Below are positions 1 to 9,974 of a stretch of 64,000 nt of DNA, piece by piece. The stretch covers positions 14,067,523-14,131,522 of the forward strand of contig OX336342.1 of the NCBI GenBank assembly GCA_946902875.1. The letters are read 5' to 3'. Position 1 is the first letter of the stretch. The number at the start of each line of letters is the position of its first letter. The position numbers were made by a program, and so were the translations under genes. Under the pieces are notes generated by a model, which did no database searches, had not been told where the DNA came from, and saw only the letters and a list, made by a program, of their open reading frames with translations. This DNA comes from Nematopogon swammerdamellus (taxonomy: Eukaryota; Arthropoda; Insecta; Lepidoptera; Adelidae).

Positions 1-1080
1 ACAACCACAGTCATTCTTGAACACACTGTATCGTAAGCACTGTCCATCGCAATTACACACTGTACTGCCCGCACTTGTGACGCAACATTCGCGCGACTCG
101 ATCTTCCATTTCAGACGCACGGGTACGTGCCTCCTCAAGCCAAGATTCCAAGCATTTGAAACCCCAGGAAGCTGGACTCCAGGCAGTTGGCCTGACTCCG
201 ATGAGACAGCATGACGAACGACCAGCATCACGTCTATTGACGCGAACAGCAGTGCCCTCACAGTCTGCCTCGCGTCGCTGTCTGCGCTGAATCCGCGAGA
301 ACCCCATCTCTCGCCAATTACACACGACACGCAGCTTCACCTGAAATAGCCATACAATTCTCGGCAGTACATGACTTTATCATAACATTTTAACACGTAC
401 TCGTCTGATATATATTTTTTTTTCTCTTCACTGTCTGGAATGTGCATAGGGGTCTCTCACGCTCTCACAAAGTCATTTTTGCCACTTCAACCAATTCACA
501 CATGTTTGCAGTTACATGTCACCTTAAACAAAATTAATGGCACTCTACAAAGCACTCACTAGCCTCACTAATCCCACGCGTTGAAATGCGTTTCGTATTC
601 TTAGAATATATAATTTTTTTCCTTTTTTTTTTTCCACAGACCCTAAATCGCTCAACCGTGCTCGAAACATTAATTTATGTGAAACGCGCAAAAGAAAAAA
701 AACCAGCCGTCATTCGTTCCTCTACAATATGTATATAGAGAGAGCTTCGAAATCGTCACTGGAGGCATTTTACAGAATATGGATAGGTAGAGAGGGAGGT
801 CGAGAGCAAGACTGGTGATTCTCTGCGTCCTAGTCATCGCAGACTAGCTGAAGAGGGCTTGCCGCGAGCCGAAACTGGAGAACTTTAGTCTCTAGGCCAC
901 TCCTAGTCCCGACCTTGATTGACACCCTCTACTGCCAAAGCCATAGCAAGCTTAGTTCAAGCCTTTCCCTTATAAATAGTTTTTACCAAATAAAATGTGT
1001 AAAATAAAATGTAAATGTACTTGTTAAGACATGCTGCACACCTCGGCTTCCTCGGACGAAATAGCCGGCTCCCATACTAA
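1..1080. other. No gene recognised
   Basis: Both strands hold only short open frames without recognisable domains. A 95-codon frame on the minus strand (53-340) has an acidic, possibly helical stretch near its C-terminus, but no splice context or family supports it. Runs of T occur near 415-425 and 616-640. The stretch is AT-rich and otherwise featureless. Confidence 0.5.
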
Positions 1081-1140
1081 ATCAGTCAGTATGTGCATAC
1101 TGCTGGACATATGCCTGTCCAATTTTCCTCCAGTCCTAAA
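1081..1140 (+). repeat. Short interspersed repeat fragment (CTGCTGGACATATGCCT type)
   Basis: The motif CTGCTGGACATATGCCT followed by CCAATTTTCCTCCAGTCCT closely matches a second copy at about 62269-62360. That copy also carries the preceding GTCAGTCAGT. Repeats with a tgctggacataggcct-like core are common in lepidopteran genomes. I take this as a truncated copy of a non-LTR or SINE-type family. No coding capacity remains. Confidence 0.55.
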
Positions 1141-1265
1141 TGAAACGATCACTTAAATATATATTTTTTTACTTAGTATCGATTTTCTACTTAAAATCTG
1201 TATCTATGTAGGAACTTTTTCCTACAGATACATCGATGCAAAGTAAAAAAAATTCCCTTTGCCAG

Positions 1266-1606
1266 TTTCGAAGCAATCATTTGATTATGTTAGTATGGGA
1301 GCGGAGTTGTATAGCATGCATACCCTCGGTGTGAAACCTATAGTAACGTGTAGCTATAGGAAACATTCTTTGCGATTTGTAAATTTTGTGAAACATAAAA
1401 ACATTGTTGCACTGTTCATAATCAGTTGTGTTGTGGTCGCGGATATCTGTCTACTCCTTGTGTTGGAGCTCACTCATTCTATCATTACTCTGTTCTACAT
1501 TCTAATGATACTAGACCAGATTATTGTTATAGTCTTGCAATTCGACAAAAGATTTAGACTTAAATATTATGAAAATGGCACAATTATGGAAACGATAAAA
1601 TTGTAA
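1266..1606 (+). CDS. Probable terminal exon of an unrecognised two-helix membrane protein
   Basis: The frame is open from just after a good-looking splice acceptor (a pyrimidine-rich tract ending in TTTGCCAG at 1258-1265) to a TAA at 1604-1606. It encodes about 113 residues. An internal ATG at 1295 would give a free-standing 103-residue protein, but the acceptor makes a last exon the simpler reading. After a basic, Cys-containing segment the protein has two strongly hydrophobic helices of about 22 residues, roughly residues 47-68 and 74-95. A short charged tail ends in ETIKL. A 580-base AT-rich 3' flank with AATAAA at 2191 follows, as expected for a 3' UTR. I do not recognise the family. The upstream exons are not identified in this window. 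It could still be a chance frame. Confidence 0.45.
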
Positions 1607-2190
1607 TCTGAAATGCACCTACACTACACTAACAAACGCGATCTTGCTTTAAATGTTGAAAATTATGACAACAATGAAAGTCTAGCTTGAGTTTAACTGG
1701 CACTTAACTGTTTTTTTTAAACTATCATCATATAATTTTTTTTACTTTATTATACTCTTGACTAACAACATATTTGTTAGAAGGCCTCTGTTATCTATTT
1801 TTAAAGTGCCAATGTTTGTGAATCTTAAAGATGGGCTTTAGATCTTACCCTTTTAAAAGCGTGTTGTATTTAGTGGCAGTGATATTTTGTTATAGAAAGC
1901 ATGAGCAACCATTTACATAATTTTGAAGACAGACCATGTTGTAACATCACTTGGTACCTGTTTAGACTACATAGCGATCTGTTTTGTTAACTTTATAATG
2001 TTGATAAAATGTAATGATTTAAACAAGTTGTAAAATTTTATCAATACACTATTGTACAAAAATAATTTGTCAACGTGGAGATAATACTTTTGTTATTAAG
2101 CACTAAGTACTATGGTATGTTTAAGTGTTACTTGGTATAGGCATAATTAGCAGGAGTCTAATATTTTTAATACATTTTATATGTTTTAGT

Positions 2191-2196
2191 AATAAA
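2191..2196 (+). promoter_or_regulatory. Candidate polyadenylation signal AATAAA
   Basis: AATAAA lies about 585 bases past the stop at 1606 in an AT-rich 3' flank. A T/GT-rich stretch (about 2215-2230) follows, the usual arrangement for insect 3' ends. It supports reading 1266-1606 as a terminal coding exon. Confidence 0.4.
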
Positions 2197-2224
2197 TATC
2201 TAATTTCTAAAAGTTCTTTATTTC

Positions 2225-2980
2225 GTGTGATCACCTAATTACTTCATCCCTACTTCTACCGTTCACATGGGCGGCAGTGCAGCTCTACGAGTATATTGAC
2301 AGTAAGAACCAGGCTAGTGGGAAAATGGCTACAGAGTCGGTCTGTCGAGAACAGACGAGAGCTCAACATCGCGATCGGTGCAGGTCCTGCAAACGAATGC
2401 TAAATTTGGCAAAGTGGCATGACCGTGGAATCGGCTTCCAGTAGCCACGTTTTCTGGTCTCGCCAAATCCATCGGTCGGAATTTCTGTCGTCCCGCTACA
2501 TCTTCGCTGGAACCTCCGGCAGATGGCTCGTACGCTATACTCATCAAAGAAAAAGCGAATATGTTTGCACGACTTTTCACACCCACTTCAAAACTTAAAC
2601 TGACCTGGGCGCTAACACTAACTAATTAGCCCAATGCGACCGTATGATGGCCAATATTCTGATACGTGCGGATTGGATACCTACTACGAAGAGGCATTCT
2701 TGAAAAATTGTGGAACTGGCTACAGTCCTCACTCGCCTGACGCCTTATCAAACGCTGTGATTCTTAGCGGCACAAATAATACCTAGATACCATCTAGATA
2801 CTTCGATCTAGGCCAGCCAGTTCGGGTGCAATAAAAAATGTAGGTTCGTAATTTGGGATCATTCTCAGTAGATCCATTGGCCAGATCCATGATGGATCTA
2901 GTGAGATATGTATTTTGTCAACAATACAGGCCAGTAATCTGTTTCCGCATGGAACTCTGAGTAGACGTAAAGCCGGCTCC
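2225..2980. other. No gene recognised
   Basis: This is mixed-composition sequence. An 85-codon minus-strand frame (2329-2586) and a 122-codon minus-strand frame (2794-3162) have no recognisable domains. The second runs into the repeat described next, so it is probably not coding. Confidence 0.45.
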
Positions 2981-2984
2981 ACAC

Positions 2985-3145
2985 ATTGGCCAAGTAAGGT
3001 AATTTTCTCTCCGTCCACTCGGCTTCCCTCGTTTGGATCCCCTGGGGGATCCATGTGGATTTTTTGTCCAAACGGATCCCATGACGGGTTGGGTGATTTA
3101 TTTGGATTTTTTTGTCCAAACGGATCCCCTGATGGCAAATAATTT
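2985..3145 (-). repeat. GGATCC/TTTGTCCAAACGG repeat, copy 1
   Basis: This stretch contains GGATCCCCTGGGGGATCC and two copies of TTTGTCCAAACGGATCCC. The same sequence recurs in the opposite orientation at about 6035-6190, including the adjacent GTCCACTCGGCTTCCCTCG segment. The two copies are diverged. They look like independent insertions of one family or the ends of a larger rearranged element. Confidence 0.6.
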
Positions 3146-3235
3146 ACTGATATCTTTATCACTAATTAATGTACTGTATCCAAACCAATAAGTACAGACA
3201 TGGAATTTATACGTGTTTTTATATATTATTTTGTC

Positions 3236-3528
3236 ATCATCATCATATCACACACGCTGAATCCCGACAATCGGGGTAAGCAGAGTAATCGGTGTTGTGC
3301 TACAAGAAATCTGGTAAATTACAGCACAACGACGACCACCACGTTTCGCAAAGTATTCGAACAAGAATCAATCGATCAAGCGGCAAGTAAGGTACGAAGA
3401 CCCACCTGCTGCATGACTCGGTGGAAGTACCGTGTCAAGGTGAGAGGTGGCGAGCCTGTCGCCCTTTAGCACGGCATCTTGTCCTTATCCCTTAGTCGCC
3501 TTTTACGACATACACGGGGAGAGATGCA
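3236..3528 (-). repeat. Interspersed SINE-like repeat with CGTAAAAGGCGACTAAGGG head, copy 1
   Basis: Read on the minus strand, the copy begins with a module containing CTCCCCGTGTATGTCG and AAAAGGCGACTAAGGGAT. It continues through GCCACCTCTCACCTTG and GTAGCACAACACCGATTAC to a TGATGATGAT-like end. Related copies lie on the plus strand at about 13650-13870 and 51980-52262. The same head is joined to a different body in some SINE copies at 19.2, 20.9 and 38.2 kb. There is no protein-coding capacity. Confidence 0.65.
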
Positions 3529-3600
3529 TTGTATATTATCTATTTTGTATATTAACTTAAAATTAATGTAAATGAAAGGTGTTGACATAAAAGATGTGAA

Positions 3601-4182
3601 ATAAAGGATATACATACATACATACATAGCGTCACGCCTGTTTCCCGGTGGGGTAGGCAGAGACAACGGATCTCCACGTGCCACGATCCTGACACACCTC
3701 TGCCGCCTCTTCCACTCCCATAATGTTCTTCATGCATGCTCGTCGGTTACGGGTACTAAGCACTTGCCCCTTTTTGAGCACATGCCCGATCTGGTCCAGG
3801 TACGTGCGTCTAGGGCGACCCTTCCCGACTCTTCCACTCACATTTGCTTCATAAATTTCTTTCGTTAGTCTCCTATCATCCATTCTTCCAACATGACCGA
3901 ACCACCGAAGCATCCCTTTCTCAATCCTTGTCACTATATCTTCTTTCAACCCACAGCGCTCTCGCACTACACTATTTCTCAATCTATCTTTCATTGTAAC
4001 TCCGCACATACTCCTCAACGCGCGCATTTCCACAGCATTAATCCTGCTTTCATGCTTCGTCTGCCATGCCCAACTTTCACTCCCGTACATAAGTGTAGGG
4101 GCCAGCACTCCACCATGGACAGCCAAACGTGCCCTAGTTGACATGCTTTGGCTGCTCATAATAGCTGCTCATAAAGGATATA
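3601..4182 (-). mobile_element. 5'-truncated RTE-type LINE insertion with 12-bp target-site duplication
   Basis: The insertion (3613-4170) is flanked by the exact direct repeat ATAAAGGATATA at 3601-3612 and 4171-4182. On the minus strand it carries the C-terminal part of a reverse-transcriptase polyprotein, a very short 3' UTR and a TATG-repeat tail (CATACATA on the plus strand at 3613-3627). Severe 5' truncation, short-repeat tail and a target-site duplication are hallmarks of target-primed LINE insertion. A smaller fragment of the same family lies at 28790-29005 on the plus strand. Confidence 0.85.
3632..4159 (-). CDS. C-terminal fragment of RTE-type endonuclease-reverse transcriptase
   Basis: The frame is uninterrupted for 175 residues. 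It shows the C-terminal pattern of insect RTE-like LINE polyproteins: LMYGSESWAW near residue 23, an EMRALRSMCGV segment, a WFGHVGRMDDRRL block near residue 86, GKGRPRRTYLDQIG, and RNRRACM near the end. The polymerase catalytic palm and the endonuclease lie upstream of the truncation and are missing, so the copy cannot move by itself. The absence of stops in this stretch suggests a fairly young insertion. The start codon is simply the first ATG in the remaining frame and is not a native start. Confidence 0.85.
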   Translation of the reverse strand: MSSQSMSTRARLAVHGGVLAPTLMYGSESWAWQTKHESRINAVEMRALRSMCGVTMKDRLRNSVVRERCGLKEDIVTRIEKGMLRWFGHVGRMDDRRLTKEIYEANVSGRVGKGRPRRTYLDQIGHVLKKGQVLSTRNRRACMKNIMGVEEAAEVCQDRGTWRSVVSAYPTGKQA

Positions 4183-4320
4183 TCATACTTATCAGCGCGT
4201 CGCCGCCATAGAGGAAAATATGCGCCTCCATTCGAGGTGCCCGAATATCGAATAAAAATTTAGAGACGCCTGCTACTAACTTCTTAGTGCCTGGTACTTT
4301 TGGTCGAATTAATTTTCTAA

Positions 4321-5690
4321 AAAAGTCGCCAAGTGCGAGTTGGACTCGCGCACCGAGGGTTCCGTATCATCAGCATCACTCAATATATTTGTATTATGTA
4401 TGTACAAAACAATTGTTTTCGAAAATCACGAACCGCCTAAATAAACACTACAGCTATGGTTTGACTGTGAGGCATTCGAAAATAGTTGAAATATACAAAA
4501 ATATATTTCTTATATGACATAACGACATAATGTACAATTTTCAGATTGTTTCTTTACTTGTGATGTGAGACTTCGCTTCTTGCCAAATTTCATTACTCTA
4601 GGTCAACGGTAAGTACCATAAAGGTTTTGATTTCATTTGAGTGAGTTTGCAAATATTAAAATTTGTCATAAATAGCCGTATCTTTTGATTATGTTGATTG
4701 TTATTGTACCTATATTGTTTATTAAGCATTCATTAGACAGCATGACTGTACTCGAATTTGTCACAATTTGTTCTATCCGATTCGACTACACCCACGAAGA
4801 AGAACCGGTAAGAAACTTCGCAGGGTTTTTTTTCATAATCATTTTTACAAGCATTTAGTGATTATTTTAGAAGCTTTTATTTTCTATAACTCGAAGGGAT
4901 CGCAGACGTTAGTATTTCATATTAATTTCAATTTGATATCTTGACTCGTTACTGAGAAAAAGGGTCTTGACGCACAAAACAAGCAAATTTTTTTTAATAT
5001 CATATAACTACAATTTTACAATTTTCGGATTTGTTCCTTTACTTGTGCTGTAAGACCTTGCTTCTTACCAAATTTTGTGATTCTATGTTAACAGGAAATA
5101 CCCTATAGGTTTTGATTTGATTTGAGTGAGTTTGCGAGTATGAAATCTGACAAAGATGGCCGTATCTTTAGATTGCGTTGATTTAGAAACTTGCATTTTC
5201 TACACCATAAAGAGATCGTAGATCTTAGTATTTTGTATTAATTTCAATTTTTTATCTTGATTCGTTCCTGAGAAAAAGGGTCCTTGACATACAAAACAAA
5301 ACAAATTTTTTTGTAATGTCACATAACTATAAATTTACAATTTCCGATTTTTCCCTTTACTTGTGCTGTGAGACCTTGCTTCTTACCAAATTTCATGATT
5401 CTAGGTTAACTGGAAGTACTCTATAGGTTTTGATTTGATTTGCCCGTAGCAAAATATGTTACTTAAATGGGCGTATCTAGTGATTGCGTTGACTTAGAAG
5501 CTTAAATTTTTTACATCTCCGAGGAAACGTTGACCTTAGTATTTTGTATTAATTTCAACTGGATACGTCTACTCGTTCCTGAGAAAAAAGGTCTTGACAG
5601 ACAGACACCCAGCCAGCCAGCCATACGGACAACAAAGTGATCCTATAAGGGTTCCGTTTTTTCCTCGTTTGAGGTACGGAACCCTAAAAA
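4321..5690 (+). repeat. Long CCGGCCAAGTGCGAG-family element with triplicated interior
   Basis: The left end reads GTCGCCAAGTGCGAGTTGG then CTCGCGCACCGAGGGTTCCG. The right end has CAGACAGACA then a hairpin made of AGGGTTCCGT and ACGGAACCCT followed by AAAAA. Between them a unit of roughly 310-320 bp occurs three times. Markers are ACTTGTGNTGTRAGAC at 4556, 5041 and 5359, and GGTC(C)TTGACRNACA near 4968, 5279 and 5590. The first unit carries an extra segment of about 165 bp. Shorter copies occur at 39.2, 42.5, 43.6, 54.4 and 55.6 kb. It has no coding capacity and its class is uncertain. Confidence 0.75.
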
Positions 5691-6034
5691 TCGTCAATTC
5701 CACCTCTACCTGAACGCGGAACAGCTCTAGGGCTCGAGGGTCTCCTCTACTAAAATCGGGGAGCCACTTGCGGCCACCAGCGACGCGGAACTGCTCCAGC
5801 AGGCCCTCGCCATCTTGAGTTTATGTTAATGTAATGTTTTTTGTTTACCTAGTTATGTTAATTTATATATAGTTCAAAATAAACTGATAAAAACATTAAA
5901 CGGAGTTCAATTTATTAATTTAATTTAAATTAATTAAATTTAACTGTACCTCTGCCGTTTTAAGAATCTGCCATTACCAGAATCTGCCGTTTTAAGAATC
6001 TGCCATTCACCAAAAAAAGGTTATATACTTACCC
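5691..6034. other. No gene recognised; small duplication
   Basis: This stretch is AT-rich, with a TTAATTTAAATTAATT-like run near 5912-5945. A small direct duplication of GTTTTAAGAATCTGCCATT lies near 5958-6007. Nothing coding is visible. Confidence 0.5.
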
Positions 6035-6190
6035 ACTATGGGATCTGTGTGGAGAAAATGTCCGAATGAATCCTCTGGAATTATTTCCCTAAATAAGGGG
6101 ATCCGTTTGGACAAAAATCCACATGGATCCCCCAGGGGATTCAAACGAGGGGAGCCAAGTGGACAGAGAGGTAATTTTACTTACTACTAC
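6035..6190 (+). repeat. GGATCC/TTTGTCCAAACGG repeat, copy 2 (inverted relative to copy 1)
   Basis: GGGGATCCGTTTGGACAAAA, CCACATGGATCCCCCAGGGG and GAGCCAAGTGGACAGAGAGG are the reverse complement, with mismatches, of the 2985-3145 copy. No terminal motif or target-site duplication is evident. Confidence 0.6.
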
Positions 6191-6514
6191 TTAGAGATGT
6201 ACTTACCTACTAAAATACCTTGGGTATCCTAGCACAGATTAGGCAATGACCCGAGGCACAGCCGACTTGGTAGAGCCGGCTAACTAGAGCATAGTTATGG
6301 TATATAACCTAATGCCATCTAATACACAAACCTAGCTGTGCCGTAAGGCGCATAGGTCCTACCTACCTATGGCTATAGAGCCATCCAGATGTACCAGAAA
6401 ACGGAACTATATAGGCAATGGAACTATACTGGGACCTACCGGAATTGACATACATATAGGTGCGAAAATAGAATCGACGCTGCCACGTAGATTTTGCATT
6501 TTATTACTTTGAAT
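6191..6514. other. No gene recognised
   Basis: This is AT-rich sequence with scattered short direct repeats such as ACCTACCTA. Nothing is recognisable. Confidence 0.4.
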
Positions 6515-6665
6515 ATACCCGTGTTACGTAGCTGATATTGCTCAATCATTGGCAAAACTCAAATGGCATTGGGCGGGGCACATTTTCTGCAGATATGACC
6601 ATTGGAGTAGGGTAGGGCATAGCGTCGGCAGGCAGCCCGCCGGCAGCCCGCCCGATGGTCAGACG
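6515..6665 (+). pseudogene. LINE polyprotein C-terminal fragment (AKLKWHWAGHI)
   Basis: Translated on the plus strand the segment gives an IAQSLAKLKWHWAGHIF stretch, then RYDHW and VGRQPAG. This matches the AKLKWxWAGHIARR...GRPxxRW block near the C-terminus of a common insect LINE endonuclease-reverse transcriptase. The frame is decayed and nothing upstream or downstream extends it. It is a fossil fragment distinct from the RTE copy at 3.6 kb. Confidence 0.6.
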
Positions 6666-6714
6666 CCCTAAAACGGTTTTTTGGTCGTCAGTAGTGGTTT
6701 CGCGTCGTGTGGGG

Positions 6715-7720
6715 GAGACCTTTTTTATTTTATAGTAAGCGCTACATGTGGCACCGATTCACCCAGGTGTCTAGGGACGTCCATGTACATTCGGTCGCAT
6801 GCGGGGGCTCCGAATGCCGTGCCAGCCTGACAGGTGTCCATTCACGCCTCTCTTGAAGGACCCGAGACTGTACTTGGAGGGAAATATGTGGACAGGGAGA
6901 GCGTTCCAGAGTTTACCAGTTCTGTGGAGGAAAGATCTGCAGAACCGATTGGTACGCATCCGTGGTAAGTCCAGCGTATAGGGATGCAAGCCCTGTCCAG
7001 TGCACGTTGTACGGAGGTGGAAAGGGGACGGCGGGATCGCGTTAAACAGCTCCTCCGAACATTACACATGGAATAAGCGATAGAACACACTTAGGGCGCA
7101 GACATCTCTACAGAATGGCAGTGGTTCTAGATGTCGGGACACGTCGGGTTCGCCCTAGTCGCACGGCTCGACGCTCGATCGAGTCCAAAGGTGCAAGCTG
7201 GTATTTGGCTGAGCCATCCCACAAGTGCGAGCAGTACTCCAAGCAGGACCTGATCTGCGATTTATACAAAATCAGCCTTTGGCCCGGCGTGAAGTACCGT
7301 CGCACCTTATTGAGTACACCTAGCTTTTTAGAGGCCAGCTTGGCCTTGCCCTCGATATGGCGCCGGTAGTTTAGATCGTGCGACAGTTCGACTCCGAGGA
7401 CCCCGAGGTGGTCGCTTAGTTTAAGCGACGTGCCTTGGAAGGAAGGAACGGGTGTGAACGCCGCTCTTTTCGCACTGACCGCACAAACTTAAACTTTGCG
7501 TGTTTAAGCGTTGAACTCGACCAAATTACTACGGCCCCATTCGGAAATAGATCGAAGCCTTTGTTCTAGTTCCCGTCTGGCTGAAGGGTGACTGGTATAG
7601 GAACCGTGTGCCGTACTATCATTCGCATAACAATATATGTTACCAAGTGGCAGCAAGTCATTGAGCTATGTCCTAACAGTGGACAGCAGCAGTTCCACGA
7701 AGAGGATTCACACTCTGGTG
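6715..7720 (-). pseudogene. Jockey/CR1-like LINE reverse transcriptase, 3' fragment, multiply broken
   Basis: The minus strand encodes the end of a reverse transcriptase in several frames. In order are a palm segment reading YANDST (about 7620-7637, in place of the catalytic YADD), LGVLGVELSHDLNYRRHIE and then ASKKLGVLNKVRRYFTPGQR. YKSQIRSCLEYCSHLWDG (about 7218-7271), APLDSIERRAV and NALPVHIFPSKYSLGSFKRG follow near the 3' end. The order is that of Jockey/CR1-type LINEs. Stops, frameshifts and the D-to-N change in the palm make it dead. The A-rich tail lies near 6720. Related fragments occur at 14.6, 19.9 and 49.3 kb. Confidence 0.8.
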
Positions 7721-8075
7721 CAAAAATTGAATAATGCAATAGGTATGTCCGGCGTCCAAGTGAAAGAAAGAGCCTAACTTAACAGCCAGAGCCTGGAAAA
7801 CACTCTCGCAGTTATGTTGATCCACATTCAGTCATAATTTTTGAAGTGAAAACTTCTTTAGCGGCGCTTGGCACTTTTTAAGGTGGGTAAAAAATGTTAG
7901 ACTCGCGACAGATCTCGAAAAGCGACAGATTTATTTTTATTATTTAAAATGCAACCTTAAGTTGCAACATTAAGCGTTAAGTTACGATGGCTCGGGATCA
8001 ATTCTGTTCGTCTCTCAGTGACAGTAACGCCGAAAGCGAATCAAGGGAATCCGATATTCGTTTGGTCGTTTATGT
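7721..8075. other. No gene recognised; short open frame
   Basis: A 70-codon plus-strand frame starts at 7987 with an acidic, serine-rich beginning and a GT-type splice-donor-like site near 8093. It then runs into the tRNA-like unit and a poly-T tract. There is no family match, and I do not call it a gene. Confidence 0.4.
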
Positions 8076-8152
8076 GATTTCGTGGCTCAATGGTAAGAAT
8101 GTAGGATTTGTATTTTTTGACCATGGGTTCGAATCCCTCAAATTTTTTTTTG
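8076..8152 (+). other. tRNA-like pol III unit (A box, B box, T-run terminator)
   Basis: An A-box-like TGGCTCAATGG lies at 8083-8093 and a perfect B box GGTTCGAATCC at 8126-8136, spaced 43 bases apart as in tRNA genes. A run of nine T's follows from about 8143, which would terminate pol III. The T-stem keeps only three pairs and no acceptor stem can be formed, so it is not a functional tRNA. It is probably the head of a tRNA-derived SINE or a decayed tRNA pseudogene. Confidence 0.5.
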
Positions 8153-8393
8153 TTTTTTTTTCTTTTTTAAGCAATGTTACGGTGTTTAAACTTTTTTAGG
8201 GTGTTTAGTTTTTTTTATAACCACCTAAGAATTATTTTCGGAAATACAAAAAGTTTTCACTTCTGCCGGCACTCCCGGAGTGCAACTGTGGCTTTTTTTT
8301 TTAAATGATCACACCTGACCCCCAATCCTCACTATACATGACACCGCTCTGCGCTGGCCAAAATATATAAAAAAAAACACTGAACTGACTTCA

Positions 8394-8542
8394 AACCCTA
8401 AAAAGTATTAAATAATATTTTGATCTTGAGTAGAAGGCGGTACGAAAGCACAAAAGGGCCCATCTATAAATTTTAAGGTGTGCTTTTGTACCGCCTTCTA
8501 CCCATCAAGATCAAAATATTATTAATACTTTTTAGGGTTTGA
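8394..8542. repeat. Palindromic MITE-like hairpin
   Basis: AAACCCTAAAAAGTATTAAA at the left is matched in inverse by AATACTTTTTAGGGTTT at the right. The arms continue inwards through AATATTTTGATCTTGA and GTAGAAGGCGGTAC to a centre near 8465. The arms are about 60-70 bp with few mismatches. This is the form of a small foldback or MITE copy. No terminal duplication was established. Confidence 0.75.
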
Positions 8543-8559
8543 TGTCGGTTCAATGTTTT

Positions 8560-8870
8560 TTTTATTAAAACAGTTTTTTTTATTTCATTCGTTTTAGTAA
8601 TATCACATAATATTTAAAATCGGTTGACGGGAAGTGGACGATTGAAAAATTCCTTAGTGTGAAAGTGTTCATTACTTAATTTCCCACCCTTAGGGGTGGT
8701 ATTCTTTCATATAATTTATGAAAGGACCACCCTTGGGATATACCCTACGCACGAAAAAAATAATCATTCAAATCGGTTGAGAATTGGCGGAGAAATCGAA
8801 TAACATACACACAAAAAAAAGCAGACGAATTAGGCTTAAAATAGGCTTTCGCGAACTCTCGTAGTAGACT
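8560..8870 (+). repeat. Interspersed repeat 3' region (ATCGGTTGA type)
   Basis: TTTAAAATCGGTTGACGGGA, CCACCCTTAGGGGTGG and GAAAGGACCACCCTTGGG are followed by AAATCGGTTGAGAATTGGCG and ACATACACACAAAAAAAA. This is the wording of widespread lepidopteran repeat tails (compare the last 500 bases of this window). It is non-coding and its class is uncertain. Confidence 0.5.
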
Positions 8871-9974
8871 TCGGAATATTCAGCCTAATCGTGCAATATC
8901 ACCGGCTAATCTAACATGAGAAATGATAGGTACCTACCTACCTACCTCCAATAAAATGTTCCCATCCCCGTGGCGTCGTCGCGTCGTCGTCGCGTCGTCG
9001 CTTGAAAGTGGGTCACGGATGCAATTCTCGTCGACACAAAATAGCGCGCCTGCTCGCCCCAACACACCACCTCCTGCCTCCTCCTCCGTCAGTGGCGTAA
9101 TGCACTTAGGGATGCTATCATAGGTATCATACATACATACGTACATACTCGTATCTATATCTATCGAGACCGGGAAATACCATACACCTATCGATAAGTA
9201 TAGTATAGTAAATGACGTTCAGGTATCGATATTTTGAAAAAAAAAATACTTAGCTAAATTTTGAACAATTCAGGCATACATAATTTATAATAGTCACATT
9301 TTGAAATAGGATGCGTTTACGAAATAGGTTGGTATTAGTTGGTACCATGTTTTTACTAGTACGTACGTACGTAGTAGTACGTTTGCCTTATTCCTTGATT
9401 TTTATAGTTTATTATTAGCGAGTACCTACCTAATATCTGGAATTCTCTCCAAGGGATTGTTTTTAAATGTCTTCTCTAGGCGGTTCTTAGTAAGTACGTA
9501 ATATGGTGAACTGTATTAGGTAAAACTGGTTATCGATATAGATAACACGAACTTTCATCCCTATCCGCAGTCGTCCTCCGTGCCACGTGGTCACATGATA
9601 CCCTTCGCACTCCCAACTCTCTCCGTTTATTCTCCAACACTACACACCCACGGCCTTGCAGGCTGTGTCCTTTGTGTGCTACACCCCTTGTAGTCTCCGG
9701 ACAAAACTTAGCAGAGTGAGGACATTCTGGGAGACGTCGAGTTGAGCAGACTCGATGATCTTATCTTAATTTAGATTTGTCATCTAAATCAAGCTGGCTA
9801 GACATAGAAATATGTAACATGTATGGTTTCAATGGTAAGGATGGGCGATGGCCACTTCATACAACCCGAAATCTAGGACTTATTCTAAGTCGAATCACAG
9901 AATACTTATGGTCGAATTAAACACAACTCTGGGGTTTGGAAACTCAAAACGTTCTATCAGATCAACCTATAAAC
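8871..9974. other. No gene recognised; simple repeats
   Basis: This stretch holds ACCT and ACGT tandem runs (8930-8947, 9360-9372), a CGTCGT-rich run (8970-9000) and otherwise AT-rich DNA. Nothing supports a gene. Confidence 0.5.

Noticed and set aside
8076..8152. Functional tRNA gene
   Set aside because: A and B boxes are good, but the acceptor stem cannot pair and the T stem is short.
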